From positions 2,852,001 through 2,916,000 of the forward strand of contig RCSZ01000002.1 in the NCBI GenBank assembly GCA_014898425.1: a stretch of DNA of 64,000 nt. Direction: 5' to 3'. This DNA comes from Botryotinia globosa. Lineage: Eukaryota > Ascomycota > Leotiomycetes > Helotiales > Sclerotiniaceae. Within the stretch, counting starts at the first letter, position 1, and the number at the start of each line of letters is the position of its first letter. The notes beneath the pieces are model-generated. The model was not told the origin of the DNA. It saw nothing but the letters and a program-made list of their open reading frames with translations, and made no database searches. A program made the position numbers and the translations under genes. This document shows positions 23,888 to 35,406 of this stretch, in pieces.

Positions 23888-26800
23888 GGTGGGCTCGACA
23901 TGTAAAGACTGTTGGTTTATAAGTCTAAACCAAAAATGTTCTAAAAAAACAAGATGAGATGAGAGTAATCGAGCAAGTGAGATGATAGATGAAGTACCCA
24001 GACTTTCAATAAATCAATCACAGTATATGTAGTTACCCCTCCAGTTCACTCGGATGGTTTATCACGTGAAGAAAATCTCAGCCACCCCTTGAGTTTCAAC
24101 TTTGCAACACCATGGCCCATGAAGCTTATTCACCGTATTCCTTCGAGGAATTCGTCCAACGCTAGCAAGGATAATTACTTTGAGGTCCTTTAGAGTTACC
24201 TACGTGGCTTCCCTTTTAATGGGATGAACTGCCTCAAACAAGAGCATTTGATCAATAATATATTGAATAACGAATCAAATACCCAGATGGCTTTGTTTAT
24301 CTTCGTAATTTTAATTTACGATGAGGTTAAATTGTGAATCCTCGCTGGCTTTCAACAAATATTCTGAGAGCATAAGATACTGTTCAGACCCCGACATGAA
24401 AAATGCCGTGTGGGTGACAGAATCCATCAATTCAGCCCCATGGTATGTCATTCCCCAATCGCATTGTACACCGAAATCCATCCATCTGACATTGGCGCTT
24501 AGTTGGTAGATCTTCTTGATGGGAAATAAGCATTCTTTCATGAACCCTGCAAGATGAAATCCAGACCCTGTGAGACTACAAAAGCCGTATATACGATTTC
24601 TGTGGGGAAACCCATATTAGATCGAAGATTGAGATTGAGAATATGAGGTTTTATTGTGGGATTCCATATCGCTACGCTCATCACATTTAGCTCCATTGCT
24701 GGGCTCTTTGGGAGTAATACTCCTTCATCTTCATGTAAAAAGAGTATCACTGACTCCACAAAGGTGCTTCCATTGCAAATGGAGCCGCAACCATCTCGTA
24801 TATGTATCTGTCAAGTGAGCGAGCAGGCATTTTCGGGGTAGCCGATAGCATCGCTGCTATCAAGAGTGGAGAGAGGAGTGAAGATAACAGTCTCACGGAG
24901 ATGCCGAATCGAAGATGACACAATCTAGAGAAGATCTTCAATACCCCGCATGTGTGACTAGCAAACATGAACATATACGAGAGGGGTAACCATTAGGGAG
25001 TTATTTTGAAAATGCACATCTGCATACGTTGTATACCAACAGGGATTGATGCGTCTATCCATTCTGATATTATCACTTGTGCCGAGAAGTATCTCTTGGA
25101 TGTGCTGTTCAGTATTGTTCAATGCCTAATTCCTATCAAAAAGTTGGCAAGTGCATACAGTCCGCAACAATATCTCAATATATACGATAAAGTAACATTC
25201 ATCCACCTATCCTCATATATGTACACACTCACGATTTTTGATGTCAGTATTTGTGGGCGCGCAGATATTGACATCAACATTTTGTATTGTGAACTATGAT
25301 ATGGCAAAGAAAATGTAGACGTACGTCATTTCACCGTATATAATGAACGGAAAGCTAATAGGGGAAGGTGGTAAAGACTTTGTGGATGCCGCTGCGGTGT
25401 CTCCGACCTTGACGTCAATCTGTGGGAGCTTCCAGTCAGTCTGACTCGAGGCAGTCTTGACTTTATCGCAACCAGTTGAATGACTGACGAAGAACATGGT
25501 CTATACTATACGCAATATTTGGTCTGTTTGAGAAAGAATGTGGAAGAGTTGGTAAGGTCAGTGTTGATAAAATCGGTTTTTGTTGAAAAGAGATCTCCAT
25601 GCAATAAAAGATCTTTATGTGACCTCTCTAGAGGCTCTTGATAATGAAATTTAATAATGGATCTCTGATGAAGGTGGTATTTGAGGACAGCTTTTCATAG
25701 TCAGCATGATGGTTCAAGTTCGAATCAAACCCCATAGCTAAAGTCTTAGAAGCCGCCATCACAGATCATTCTGCCCGTTGTAATCTATTCCTTCTACATC
25801 ATCACGGCAAAGAGAGCATTTTTACTGCAATTATTTTGACTGTTCTTGAAAGTGATCTCTCATGATGTTTAAAGAAAAGGTTACAGTATGAAAAGATGGG
25901 AAATCAAGTGCAGCCTCTCAAGAAAGGATACAAAATATACAAATATATAATTCAATAAGATTTTTTTAATCGAATATATAATTCTAAGCAAATTAATGAT
26001 ACAATATAATTAAAAAGGGATAATGTATTTAACAAAATACCTTACTTGTATCGCCGAAATCATTAAATCCATCTAAGTATCAAGCTATTCAGAGAAAATT
26101 TTCAAGGTTTCTCTAAGTAGGAAGTTTGATAATGTGTTTTTTCCTCTGTATTAGTATCCAATCGCTATCGAGATGAACACACATCGTATAGAGATCTGTA
26201 AAGCTAAGGAATATCATAATTAAATCATTGATATCATAATTCGATTACCTCAAGACCAAGATTAACTCCACGGAACCCCAACAAGATGCGGAAAATGGAT
26301 ACTATCTAAATGGACTTTAACAACTTGAATCTATTTTTTATAACATGTTAAATATACAGAATTCAGAGTATCAATATAAAGGAAGCTCAAATCTTCGTTT
26401 AGTCTTCTCAAACTCTAGTATTTACTTCAATTTTTTATAGTTCATTTAAAAAGTCTTTTGAGAAAATCCTTAATTCCTATCTCTTATTTCGATTGAGCAT
26501 GTAGAGACTGATCGCTTAAGTAGTCAATTATTTTATTGATTACTTCTTTTCAACTTGTCTTTTTCAACTCTTGAAGTCGTCAATTAAAGCTATTCAAAAC
26601 TAAGTTATATGTGGTTTCATTAAATATAAGTTCAGTTACATTAATTTCGTCGATTTCATCAAAGTAGGTGATTCGAGATACATTTAGACCTTGAAAGGGG
26701 TCTTTTCTTTTTCCAGTTCGCTTGTTCCCCCCTTTCTCCTTTTCATTTTATTCGATGACACAATCAATATCGTCAATTTTTGGAAACAATAATGTATTAA

Positions 26801-27608
26801 ATCGAGCTCTTCTGATGCTCCGGAATATAGGAAGAGCTAACAATAGAGCTAGAAAACGAACATGAGACTCAATCGGAGGAGGATTGTGCTTGGTCATTAA
26901 TATTCACATACTAAACTACATAGCAACCACTATCACGAGGTCTTTATATTGAATATACTAGACAAAATCTCACAAGAATATGGTTCTTGAAGCAGTACCC
27001 TATGGCTATTAGAATTGTACATGATAACCGTATTTTACGACTATTTCTATTTCACAGGGAGATTCCGGAAGGATTGTTTCAAATGGCAATGTGGTTAGGG
27101 GTTGTGGCGTTGGCGTCCAATAGCCTCTGTGGCAGACTAAGGTTAGGTAGGTAGGTAGCGCCATCAGACCCCAAAAATAAAACTGTCCTAGCGGCGAACA
27201 AGTATTTTTCTAGAACAACATCATTTAAGGATATGACATCCGGATTCACTCGATCCTTAAGCAACTATATCGAGTACGGACTCGAGATTTTACGCGCTGC
27301 CCCTGAATTGTGCCGATAGGAGTTGATAGGAGTTGATACACATTTAATTTTGCGGGCGTTTGTCAGCGAGGGATTCTTACATCAGCATCGGCAGAGCTTG
27401 AGGTTACATTCTGCCATGAAAATCAAGACAAAATAGTTACTGAAATCAGACGGCATGAAATCATGCCAAGGAGACAGTTTTTCTATGACAATAATTATCA
27501 GCCGCTTGCTCAACCATATCTTCAGGTTCAGTTATAGAGAACACGGATTGGATGTGAACCAGGGCAATTCGATCAGCGTCTGTTGAATACCCGGGCTATT
27601 AAAGAAAG
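23888..27608. other. 3.7 kb region with decayed coding fragments only
   Basis: No complete gene is supported. On the minus strand between 24974 and 24311 three frames in different phases read protein-like (RSLDRYIYEMVAAPFAMEAP; FPTEIVYTAFVVSQGLDF; WGMTYHGAELMDSVTHTAFF), as for a gene broken by frameshifts, but I cannot name the family. Another short minus frame starts at 25497. From 25900 to 26700 the DNA is AT-rich with no frame of note. Confidence 0.35.
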
Positions 27609-27836
27609 ATGAAACATTGTGTTATATCCATAATCGTAACTTTTATAATCTCAATTTTCATATGCTGTATCGCTGCTCCCAATCCACCTGTCGAAAGTCC
27701 AGGGTGTGTTGAATGGTGCGGTGCATTCATTCTTGTTGGCCCCCACAACATCCTTGCCGATATTTACACGGGTATCATGGCTTTCCACGAAAATCCTCAT
27801 GGACCCTTTCTTAGACTTGATACCAGGGATTTATAA
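27609..27836 (+). CDS. Candidate small secreted protein
   Basis: A single-exon frame of 75 aa. The first 23 residues (MKHCVISIIVTFIISIFICC plus IAA) form a strong signal peptide with a basic N-terminus and long hydrophobic core, followed by PNPPVESPGCVEWCGAFILV. The mature part of about 52 residues has two cysteines spaced CVEWC. Small secreted proteins of this size in plant-pathogenic fungi are often effector candidates, but nothing here shows a function. It stands alone in a gene-poor stretch; a downstream intron cannot be excluded. Confidence 0.45.
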   Translation: MKHCVISIIVTFIISIFICCIAAPNPPVESPGCVEWCGAFILVGPHNILADIYTGIMAFHENPHGPFLRLDTRDL

Positions 27837-28352
27837 CAAACAATTCAAGTAAGTGCTCCATAGGAATATTCCCAGATCATTAAAGTTAGAATCCCAAACT
27901 GTAACCTTATTACAGTTCAGACTATTGAAAACACTAACGAGCAGCTACCCAACGTAGAATAGTGTCCCGCATTGCACAATATTCCATCACCCAGGTAGTA
28001 TACCATTGTTAAATGCACTCGTTGAGCCGAGAGACATCGCTTCCTTCTTGTCGTTGCTATCTAAGCGATTTTATCGCATTGAACGAATGTCAGCAAGAAG
28101 GAACCGGAACTGAACTCCTGCAGCTAAAGAAATCTCATGTCTACTAATTGTGGATCATGCAAGATGATTAGCTATCATTATTGTATATGATATAACCTCA
28201 AAGTTTATTTGAAGCTGCTGGCATATATATATTGGTCAAATCAAGACGTTTTTCTTCATTCATCAGCTTTCCCCGTATCTTTTTCACATTCGTTTGCCAA
28301 ATCTTGGTTCTATTTTCCTACCAGTCATTCTTTCAACCTTATATTTTTCATC
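27837..28352. other. Intergenic
   Basis: About 500 bp between two secreted-protein genes. A TATATATA run near 28224-28231 lies about 125 bp before the ATG at 28353 and may be its TATA element. Nothing else seen. Confidence 0.4.
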
Positions 28353-29222
28353 ATGTATTTGAATCAATTGATTATTTCGGCATCGCTTCTCGCCGCGACC
28401 GCACTCGCAGCTCCCTTGGATGCTCGCGGTAGTTCTACCTCACCAGCCAACGCAAAAGTCACTCTACCAGCAGCATTCACCTCTGGCGCCGGGAATAAAG
28501 ACCCCAAATCTACCGTTAGCACTGGTGTTGGCAAAGGTGCAGATACCTACAAGTGCTACGCCGGTGGTTGGCAATCCTTCCCATCATCTTCTCGATGGGT
28601 GTCATTTGATGCCATGTGGAACAGTTCCACTACGTATCTCAAAGAATCGTGTGCCAATACTGGTGCCTTCGGCTCTGGTGATAGCCCGGCACAGATTGAT
28701 GAAATGTATAACTCAATCTTGTCGGTCGCTAGTGCTAGCTTTGTAGATCCAAGATTCATCTACGCTACAATCTTACAAGAAAGCAGCGGATGTGTCAACA
28801 TCGATACTAGCCAGAACCCAGATCCAAGTCAACCTGACAACCCGTATGTTTTAGTTTACTTTCCTGTCTTAGTCAACCATCTTTCAAACACAAATCACTA
28901 ACAGCATCCCAGCGGACTCATGCAATCTGTCGCCGGTGTACAATTTGTCGGTAACTCTGCATCTGCTTCCGCCCAAGCGGCATCGATCCACCAAATGATC
29001 GTTGATGGTACTCAAGGCACGGCTAAAGGTGATGGGCTTGTTCAATGTATCAATCAGTATGGAAATATTTACGAGGCAGCTAGATGTTACAATTCTGGCC
29101 AGGTCAACAAGAGCAATTTGAACGATGCCGAGGGAGCCACACCAAGTTATGTTACCGATATTGCGAACAGAATGACTGGGTGGTTGGATGCGCCACAAAA
29201 GTTCGGCTCTTGCAAGAAATAA
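28353..29222 (+). CDS. Secreted lysozyme/lytic-transglycosylase-like protein (GH23-like fold)
   Basis: Exons 28353-28843 and 28913-29222 give 266 aa. The pattern ATILQESSG (E143) followed after the intron by PGLMQSVAGVQF is the ES-x-GLMQ signature of goose-type lysozymes and soluble lytic transglycosylases, which cut peptidoglycan. The signal peptide is MYLNQLIISASLLAATALA, cleaved before APLDAR. Residues about 25-70 are a low-complexity Ser/Thr/Gly stretch. Several cysteines (CYAGGW, ESCANTG, CVNI, QCINQ, RCYNSG, SCKK) suggest disulphides and an extracellular role. A plausible job is attack on competing bacteria or defence; this is inference. The frame continues upstream of the ATG, but only M at 28353 starts a signal peptide. 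Confidence 0.75.
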
Positions 29223-29876
29223 GCTCCATGGTGTGGTATGGAGACACGGGCTAGATGGGGATGTGTAGAGTGCTCTGGCGGGGTACTTAGGGGCAGATGA
29301 GCAAGGAGCAAGGTCTCGCTTTCGGAGGTGTAGTGATTAGTTTGTGATTTTTGTGTGTTTGGAGCTGGAAAACTTCATAAAGTGTATAATTTGGGGTGTA
29401 GAATTTGCAATAGTCCTGACTTTAGTCTAACAATCTGTAATCCTGGACTATTCAGTCTATCTCAAAGATTGTCATCATGATACATGTTGCAATAGCTTTC
29501 ATTATTGAATCGATCCAGATTACCAAAATTTTGTTTTTGGTCCAGATTTTCGGAAACGCAAACAATAATGAACTGAGGCTTATAGAGCTCAGATTCAAAG
29601 ATTAGTTGTAAGTTTGGAGCACCAATTTTAGGGGGGGTCCCGGTATCCCTGGGAGATGTGTGGGCTAGAGTCGGAATCAAGTTCTAACCAAGATTATTGA
29701 TCAATTGTTGGGAAACTACAGCTAGAATCAAATGTTAGAATGTGGAATATCCTTCTTATCATACGAAGAAATCTTTGCAGTATGTAATCTACCACCCTGT
29801 CTTTTTGCCACTGTCTCTCACGATTTTCAAATAATTTACTCATGAATTTTTCGAAAACCAAAAATAAATTCAAAGA
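29223..29876. other. Convergent intergenic region
   Basis: About 650 bp between the 3' ends of two secreted-protein genes. Only short frames; no repeats noted. Confidence 0.45.
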
Positions 29877-31211
29877 TTAAATACACTCAAAAATAGCTAT
29901 GCATATATATATCTCCCTGCTAACAATAGAAGTAACAATCCATGTTGCGATTCTAGAAAATAGATATATTAGCCCATGTCCGAAATCATAAAGAGATACT
30001 GCTGTCACCGAAATTGCACCCAAAGAAGTCCCAGGATTAGTCCAACCACCAACACTACAATTTGGCATCCCAGAGTTCACGCTTGTAGTCCAAGACTGAC
30101 TTCCATATACAAACTGAATGTAATCAGATGGATTGCCATTAAGCTCCGGGGTAATGACAAGAGGAAAAGGTAAAGTAGTGTTGAATATGTAAGGATTTCC
30201 ATTCCCGGCGACCTTTGTGATATCTTTTGAGCCATCTTCTTCATTCCCCATAACCGGAATATCATTTCCAATACCATCTTTTATGTTTCTTATATGCACT
30301 TTAAAGATGAGTTGTTCATTGGTAGGTCCAGAAAAGCTTTTAAATTCTTCGAGGTGAAACCAACATTTTCCTGCTGTGTAATTCTGGTTACTTTGAGGAG
30401 AAATACGGTACGTAACTGGGTCTATCTGAAGTGTACCACCGGTCTTCCAATTTGATGGGTTCCTGGCAGCATTGGAGTCGCAAGCTGTCAACTATTAGCA
30501 AGTTTCATACACTCGCAAAGATGATAAATAATAATTACTATCCATGATTGTTTTCATGTTATTGGAGCAAGAGTTCTTCATATCAAGCGTGATATCTAGC
30601 CCAGGTGGCCATTCAATTGCCAAATCAACTTCATAGCGGCTACCTTGGTTGTAATTACGGAGTATTGGGCCGCTATCTTTATCTTGTGTGCCTTGTTTAG
30701 CAGACTCTTCACAGAATGAATTGATTTGATTCATCATATCATCGCGGGCCATAAATTTGTTGCTCCCGGAATTGCATGTTTGCTTAGGTGTCGAGATAGG
30801 AGATGCGGCGACGGAAATTGATTTACTTGATTGTGAGACTGAAGAGAAAGAGATTTCTGAGGGCTTTGGCGACGATGAAATTGAAGATGACGTCGAGGAA
30901 ACAAAGGCTGTCGATTTGATATCTGTTGAAAAAACACTACTGGTTGTCTCAGAACATAGCGTCGAAGAGGATCCAGAGGTCTCAGCTGTCGTGACGATGA
31001 TCGGAAGCGCTGATGTCGTCGGAAGATTAACTCCCATAGAGGTTCTACTGGTCTTAAAGATAGAGCTTGTATGGTTAGCCACTATGATAGTGGTACAAAG
31101 ACAATTACATGAAGATGCATTAAGCTCGTTTCCAAAGACGGAAGATATCAACACAGAACCGAAAATCATGGAAATAAGAAGATAGTGCGTGAACCGTCTT
31201 ACAGGTAACAT
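29877..31211 (-). CDS. Secreted Ser/Thr-rich protein with conserved Cys-bearing C-terminal domain, function unknown
   Basis: Exons 31211-30539 and 30484-29877 give 426 aa. MLPVRRFTHYLLISMIFGSV starts a signal peptide. Residues about 30-150 are Ser/Thr-rich and should be heavily O-glycosylated. A domain then begins near KQTCNSGSNKFMARDDM and runs through LAIEWPPGLDITLDM, CSNNMKTIMDTCDSN (across the 54-nt intron), NPSNWKTGGTLQI and CWFHLEEF. From memory this resembles a domain of extracellular fungal proteins, including C-terminal regions of some large GH18 chitinases; I cannot assign a reaction. The last 25 or so residues (SRIATWIVTSIVSREIYICI) are hydrophobic and unlike the rest, so the true 3' end may lie earlier or use another intron. 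Confidence 0.6.
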
Positions 31212-33414
31212 ATTCAAAAAGAGTGCGTAAATGATGTAAACTTATCTTTCACTTGGACGGAAATATCAATATGCCAATTGACTGAACTAATTTAGATAGA
31301 TAATAGAGCCTAATTGCAAGCTACTTATAATGTTCTACACGTACATAATTGTTCCATACTAGATTAATTATGACACCACGGAGTTGATATTAATTGACTC
31401 ATAAAATATAGCAATATGATCATTTCCAATCATTGCTATTTCAATTCGCAAACATGAGTCTCTTGAATGACAATGCAAAATTTAAACTGTAGCACAAAAC
31501 AATAGAATTTGTGATTCGAGATTGTCCTTCGATCCCACAGGAGACAAACAGAGGTTAACCGAAGATTTCTAAATAACATTGAATCCTCGAAACAATCCAG
31601 TCTTGGAAAGAAACTCACTTGGAGGGAGCAATCAAAGCCGAGTTCCAGATTACCGAAGGAGTGTGAACGCCTTCTAATATTTTGAGAAGTACCTGAGGAA
31701 CTTCAGACACCTGCAAAGTCCCTAGAGCCTCCGATTTTCATGCGACGACAGAGCATTCACTACCATAGATTCTGATCACGTTTCATTGAAGGGGAAATTC
31801 GCTTATAGTATGACAACTGAGAGAGTAATCTCACAATTCAAGACCAGGATAAATGATAACACTGAAAATATATAGCACAATTGCGGATTAAGTTTTACTA
31901 GACTCACCCTTGGGCAAGGACTGATGTGTTCTTGACCGGGGATATATTGCCACTGAGGATACCGCTGCCAAGAATGCTGCGACGAAGGGTGAAATGAATG
32001 AAAGTTGTAACATGGATACCGCCCCGGAACGGTCTTTATCTTCCTACAAGCAAGTCTGATAAAAGTTCCACCAGTCAATACGTCGATACTTTCTTCGACG
32101 ATCATGATAATGCATGATACAACGGCACAAGCCCGCGGATAATGTGAAAGTTAAAAACCTGACACAGCCAGTAGATAAGCAGAACACGGCATGAATCCTT
32201 CTGTAGATAGAGGAGATTTCGAAGTGGTTCGGGAGTGGCGAAAACGGTACGATTGTCAGAAGTTTGATTTATCGTCGGCGTTGCCGATTTAGATAAAAGA
32301 CTATTTATCCGACGGAGCGTTTAGAGACTGACCAACAAACATCTGCGCTGTAAACAACATGATTGTTCTTGGCATTCTGTTTTCTTCCGAAAGGATCATG
32401 AAGACTCGGAGGTATACGGAGGGAACTAATGTCTTATAAGATTCTTCAAGATACATGCATGCATCAAGGTTCATCTGCAGGTTCGACTGTCGACTAAAGA
32501 TTACGCTGATATCATCGAAGCTAGTTTCGAACTATCGTAAGAGATTGTTGGACCTTGTCCGAGTCCCCTGCCAGGCTGATGAAATCATCTGGCTCAAGGC
32601 TAAAAGGTTTCTGTCGAAGATCTGTAAGGAAACTTGATGGGTCTAGTATAGATGTCAGTTCTCTCCTGGTCTTGAAGTATTTGGAATTCGACATAGAATG
32701 TGTGTCCTTAGCTTTTATCAAACTCTTCACACACTGCAGTCATCAGTGAAGATTGTGCACCTGCCTTGATCCTGGATGTTAATATCGTGATGAGAGTGGC
32801 CATTCCCTTAAGCCACAAAGTAGAGATTTCACAGGCTCTGCTTTCGTTGTGACCTCGATAATAATGATTACGCCAGATGTACCAAAAATGAAGAGATTGA
32901 TATCTTGCCAAGTGGTACAGTCTCTTGCGAGATCACGAACGGGAGTATATGTTACGCAAGCCCATGATAAAGAGCAAGGGATGATAATACATGGATACTT
33001 GTGTGTGTATCCATCGATATTGATGCCACGCATGCATTCATTTGGACTCAAAATAGTAGAGGGAAGAGAGCATTCGCTGGATATGGAAATGTCCCAAAGG
33101 AGGCAACGGAGCAAATACAAGGCTTTTCTGGAGATGGTAATACTTCCAAAAGGAGAAATCAAGAGTGGTATATGAAGCTCCATACACCCAGGGACCGCAT
33201 ATGACCTGATATTAAGCGAGTCTGAGGCTCTTAAACACGAGTGATCGTTCATTGATATGCCCTTAGGCAGATAGTTGATATGGTACTGAGAGACACCGAA
33301 AAATTTGTTCTGTACTATACGATTCCGCATCGTTCAAGACAGATATTGCTGGTGGTATAGACTCTCAAGATTCATTTGGCTGGCGATATAGATTAATTAG
33401 ACTCGTCTCGGACT
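31212..33414. other. 2.2 kb region without a supported gene
   Basis: The longest frame is 183 codons on the minus strand (33330-32779, starting MRNRIVQNKFF), with overlapping frames of 108 and 67 codons on the plus strand; all lack family motifs or splice partners. A minus frame at 32730-32521 (MKSLIKAKDTHSMSNSKYF) looks mildly coding. Decayed gene sequence is likely, but none can be named. Confidence 0.3.
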
Positions 33415-33958
33415 TAAGTCGGATACCCCACTTTCAGACCACTCCTCTTTCAGACCACCCTGTTACATTGTAAACTTTTTCGGTTTATTAATATTTCTAT
33501 CAATATTAAATATAATTTAATTAAAACTTATTATTGTATAATTCAAGCTATTTCAAACTAATTATGAAAATTTCAAATTTTTAGGATTGTTATAAATCGA
33601 TCTCTAAAGTTTTAAAATATCGATTTTCAATTTTATAAAATCTATAATAACTTGAAAAAAAAGGGATTTATTATAAATTTATAGAATATTTTTTTAGTTT
33701 ATGTTTGATCTCACTTAAGTAAAAAGATCGACTCGAATTACTATATATAGCATTATAATAAGCTTATACAAAATGATTAATAAAAATTGAAATGATTTAG
33801 AATAAGCACATATGATTTTTCCTATTATATACAATGGGAAGAATTATATCATTCGCTTAAGCATGTGATCGTACGTTCCGATAGTGTGAGGGCGCACGTA
33901 CCCTCTAGGCACGTGACCGGCTATACTAGCCGTTTTAGCTAGCTTTTCAAGTATCCAT

Positions 33959-35002
33959 AAGTTGGAAGCTTCGCTTCCAACTTCCTTTTCTAGCTCTTTA
34001 TCAATACAGCAAAACCTCTCTATAAGGATCCCCTCTATAAGGATAACCTCTATTATCCTTATTTTTTTTTAATTCCAAAATTTTTTAGGGCTAAAAAAGG
34101 CCTATATCCTTAAAACCCTTTTAATAAGGATATCCTTATATTTTTCGGTTCCAAGATCACGTATATCCTTATTGAATTAATAAAATTATCAGGATTTGAG
34201 CTATAATATAATATTATATGAAGAATTTAATCATATATTATAGAAATAGAAAAATTTCTGAAATTGTTACAGAATATAACCCGATTGGGATTAAGCGGAA
34301 ATTAATTATTACTAGGTCGGGATTAGTTGGATACCTCTATATAAGGATAATTCTATATATCCTTAAAAATGACTACAAAAACCGGTATCCTTATAGAGAG
34401 GTTTTGCTGTAACTACATTATTCAATGATAACTCCCCTTTCGTTTCCAGATCCTTCACAGATAGTTTATCTATATCACGGGGCTAATAGACAGAACTTAG
34501 GTATCGGATTTATATTGACAAGACGTAGCTCTTCGAGCTACGATACTAGAACTGAAACAGAGACTATATACGGAATTTTCACCGGGGCTAGCCCCACACT
34601 AGCCCCACACTAGCTCGGGTGGGGGGGGGGTCAGCCAGAGGCTGACCCCGTGACAATCTAAACTATATCTTTATATCTGTCGGGATATGGATCATGTAAC
34701 CGCACTAGCGCTTGCGCTAGTGCCTCGGCACTATAGTATAGACGTATCGTAGCCCTAGCTTTTAGAACCTCAAGCAATATTACAACAGTGTGAACCATAG
34801 TACTATATTGTCTTCACCATCCCCATGGTGATACCAACAATATCTGTTCGATTGACTTAGTAAGGGGTGGTATTGGGTTCAATAGTATTATAATTCATAT
34901 CTGCCCTCTTCGTATGCCTCTTCATACGAAGAGGGCATTGCTAAACATTCTACCCCACATACACACGAAGTGCGTAAGTGGGGGAGAACGTGACACGTTC
35001 TC
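33959..35002. repeat. Cluster of perfect short hairpins
   Basis: Perfect inverted repeats with tiny loops at 33959-33983 (11-bp stem, TTC loop), 34524-34542 (8 bp, TTC loop), 34627-34649 (10 bp, AGA loop), 34702-34723 (10 bp, TT loop), 34903-34936 (14 bp, 6-nt loop) and 34984-35002 (9 bp, single A loop). They differ in sequence, so this is a repeated structure and not a repeated sequence. Also in the cluster: a G10 run at 34621-34630 and a direct repeat of CTAGCCCCACA just before it. Confidence 0.8.
34007..34409 (+). mobile_element. TA-flanked MITE, copy 2
   Basis: 403 bp with perfect 23-bp inverted ends starting CAGCAAAACCTCTCTATAAG, flanked by TA at 34005-34006 and 34410-34411. After the left end the subterminal ATAAGGATAACCTCTATTAT matches copy 1 (16439-16827) read on its other strand, and both continue into TTCCAAAATTTTT-like sequence. 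Non-coding. It sits inside the decayed 2 kb element and is better preserved than it, so it arrived later. Confidence 0.9.
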
Positions 35003-35406
35003 AGTCACGTGTTCCAATAATATCTATTTAATTTTTAGAATTTTTATTTTAGAATTTCTAAAACAAATTCAGATTCAAAGTTTTTTTTAAAAAAATAAAT
35101 CGTTTTTTTAATAATAATTATTAAAGAGTTATTAAAGATTAGTTTAAATTTATAAATTTATAAATTTATATATAATTTCTATATAAATTTGAAAATGTTA
35201 TTTTGAAACTCTACATTTCAATCCGAAATAATCCTAAAAATCTAAAAACTCTGATATAAATCCAAAACAATTGGAATTATATACATATCAATTTTTGTTG
35301 AATTATATTTTATATTAGTAGATATATTAATAAGCTAAAAAAATGATTTTTGATGTGAAAGAGTGGCCCGAAACAGGGGTGGCCCGAAAGTACGGTGGTC
35401 GACTTA

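Larger units (their letters stand above)
33417..35404. mobile_element. Decayed 2 kb TA-flanked element with nested MITE
   Basis: Imperfect inverted ends about 50 bp long face each other: left AGTCGGATACCCCACTTTCA, right (inverted) AGTCGACCACCGTACTTTCG, differing largely by C/T and A/G transitions. TA flanks both sides (33415-33416, 35405-35406). Two AT-rich arms (33480-33840 and 35030-35345) enclose a less AT-rich core full of short hairpins and a complete MITE (34007-34409). No transposase frame survives. The transition-type decay fits repeat-induced point mutation of a Tc1/mariner-type element. Confidence 0.65.

Noticed and set aside
25690..25740. tRNA-like GTTCAAGTTCGAATCAAACCC motif fragment
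   Set aside because: The rest of a cloverleaf (A-box, acceptor stem) could not be found. The motif as seen is only a T-arm look-alike.
32779..33330. 183-codon minus frame as a real gene
   Set aside because: No recognisable domain, no splice partners, and competing frames on the other strand; left as unsupported.
33959..35002. CRISPR-like array
   Set aside because: Eukaryotic context, hairpins differ in sequence and have no regular spacing.
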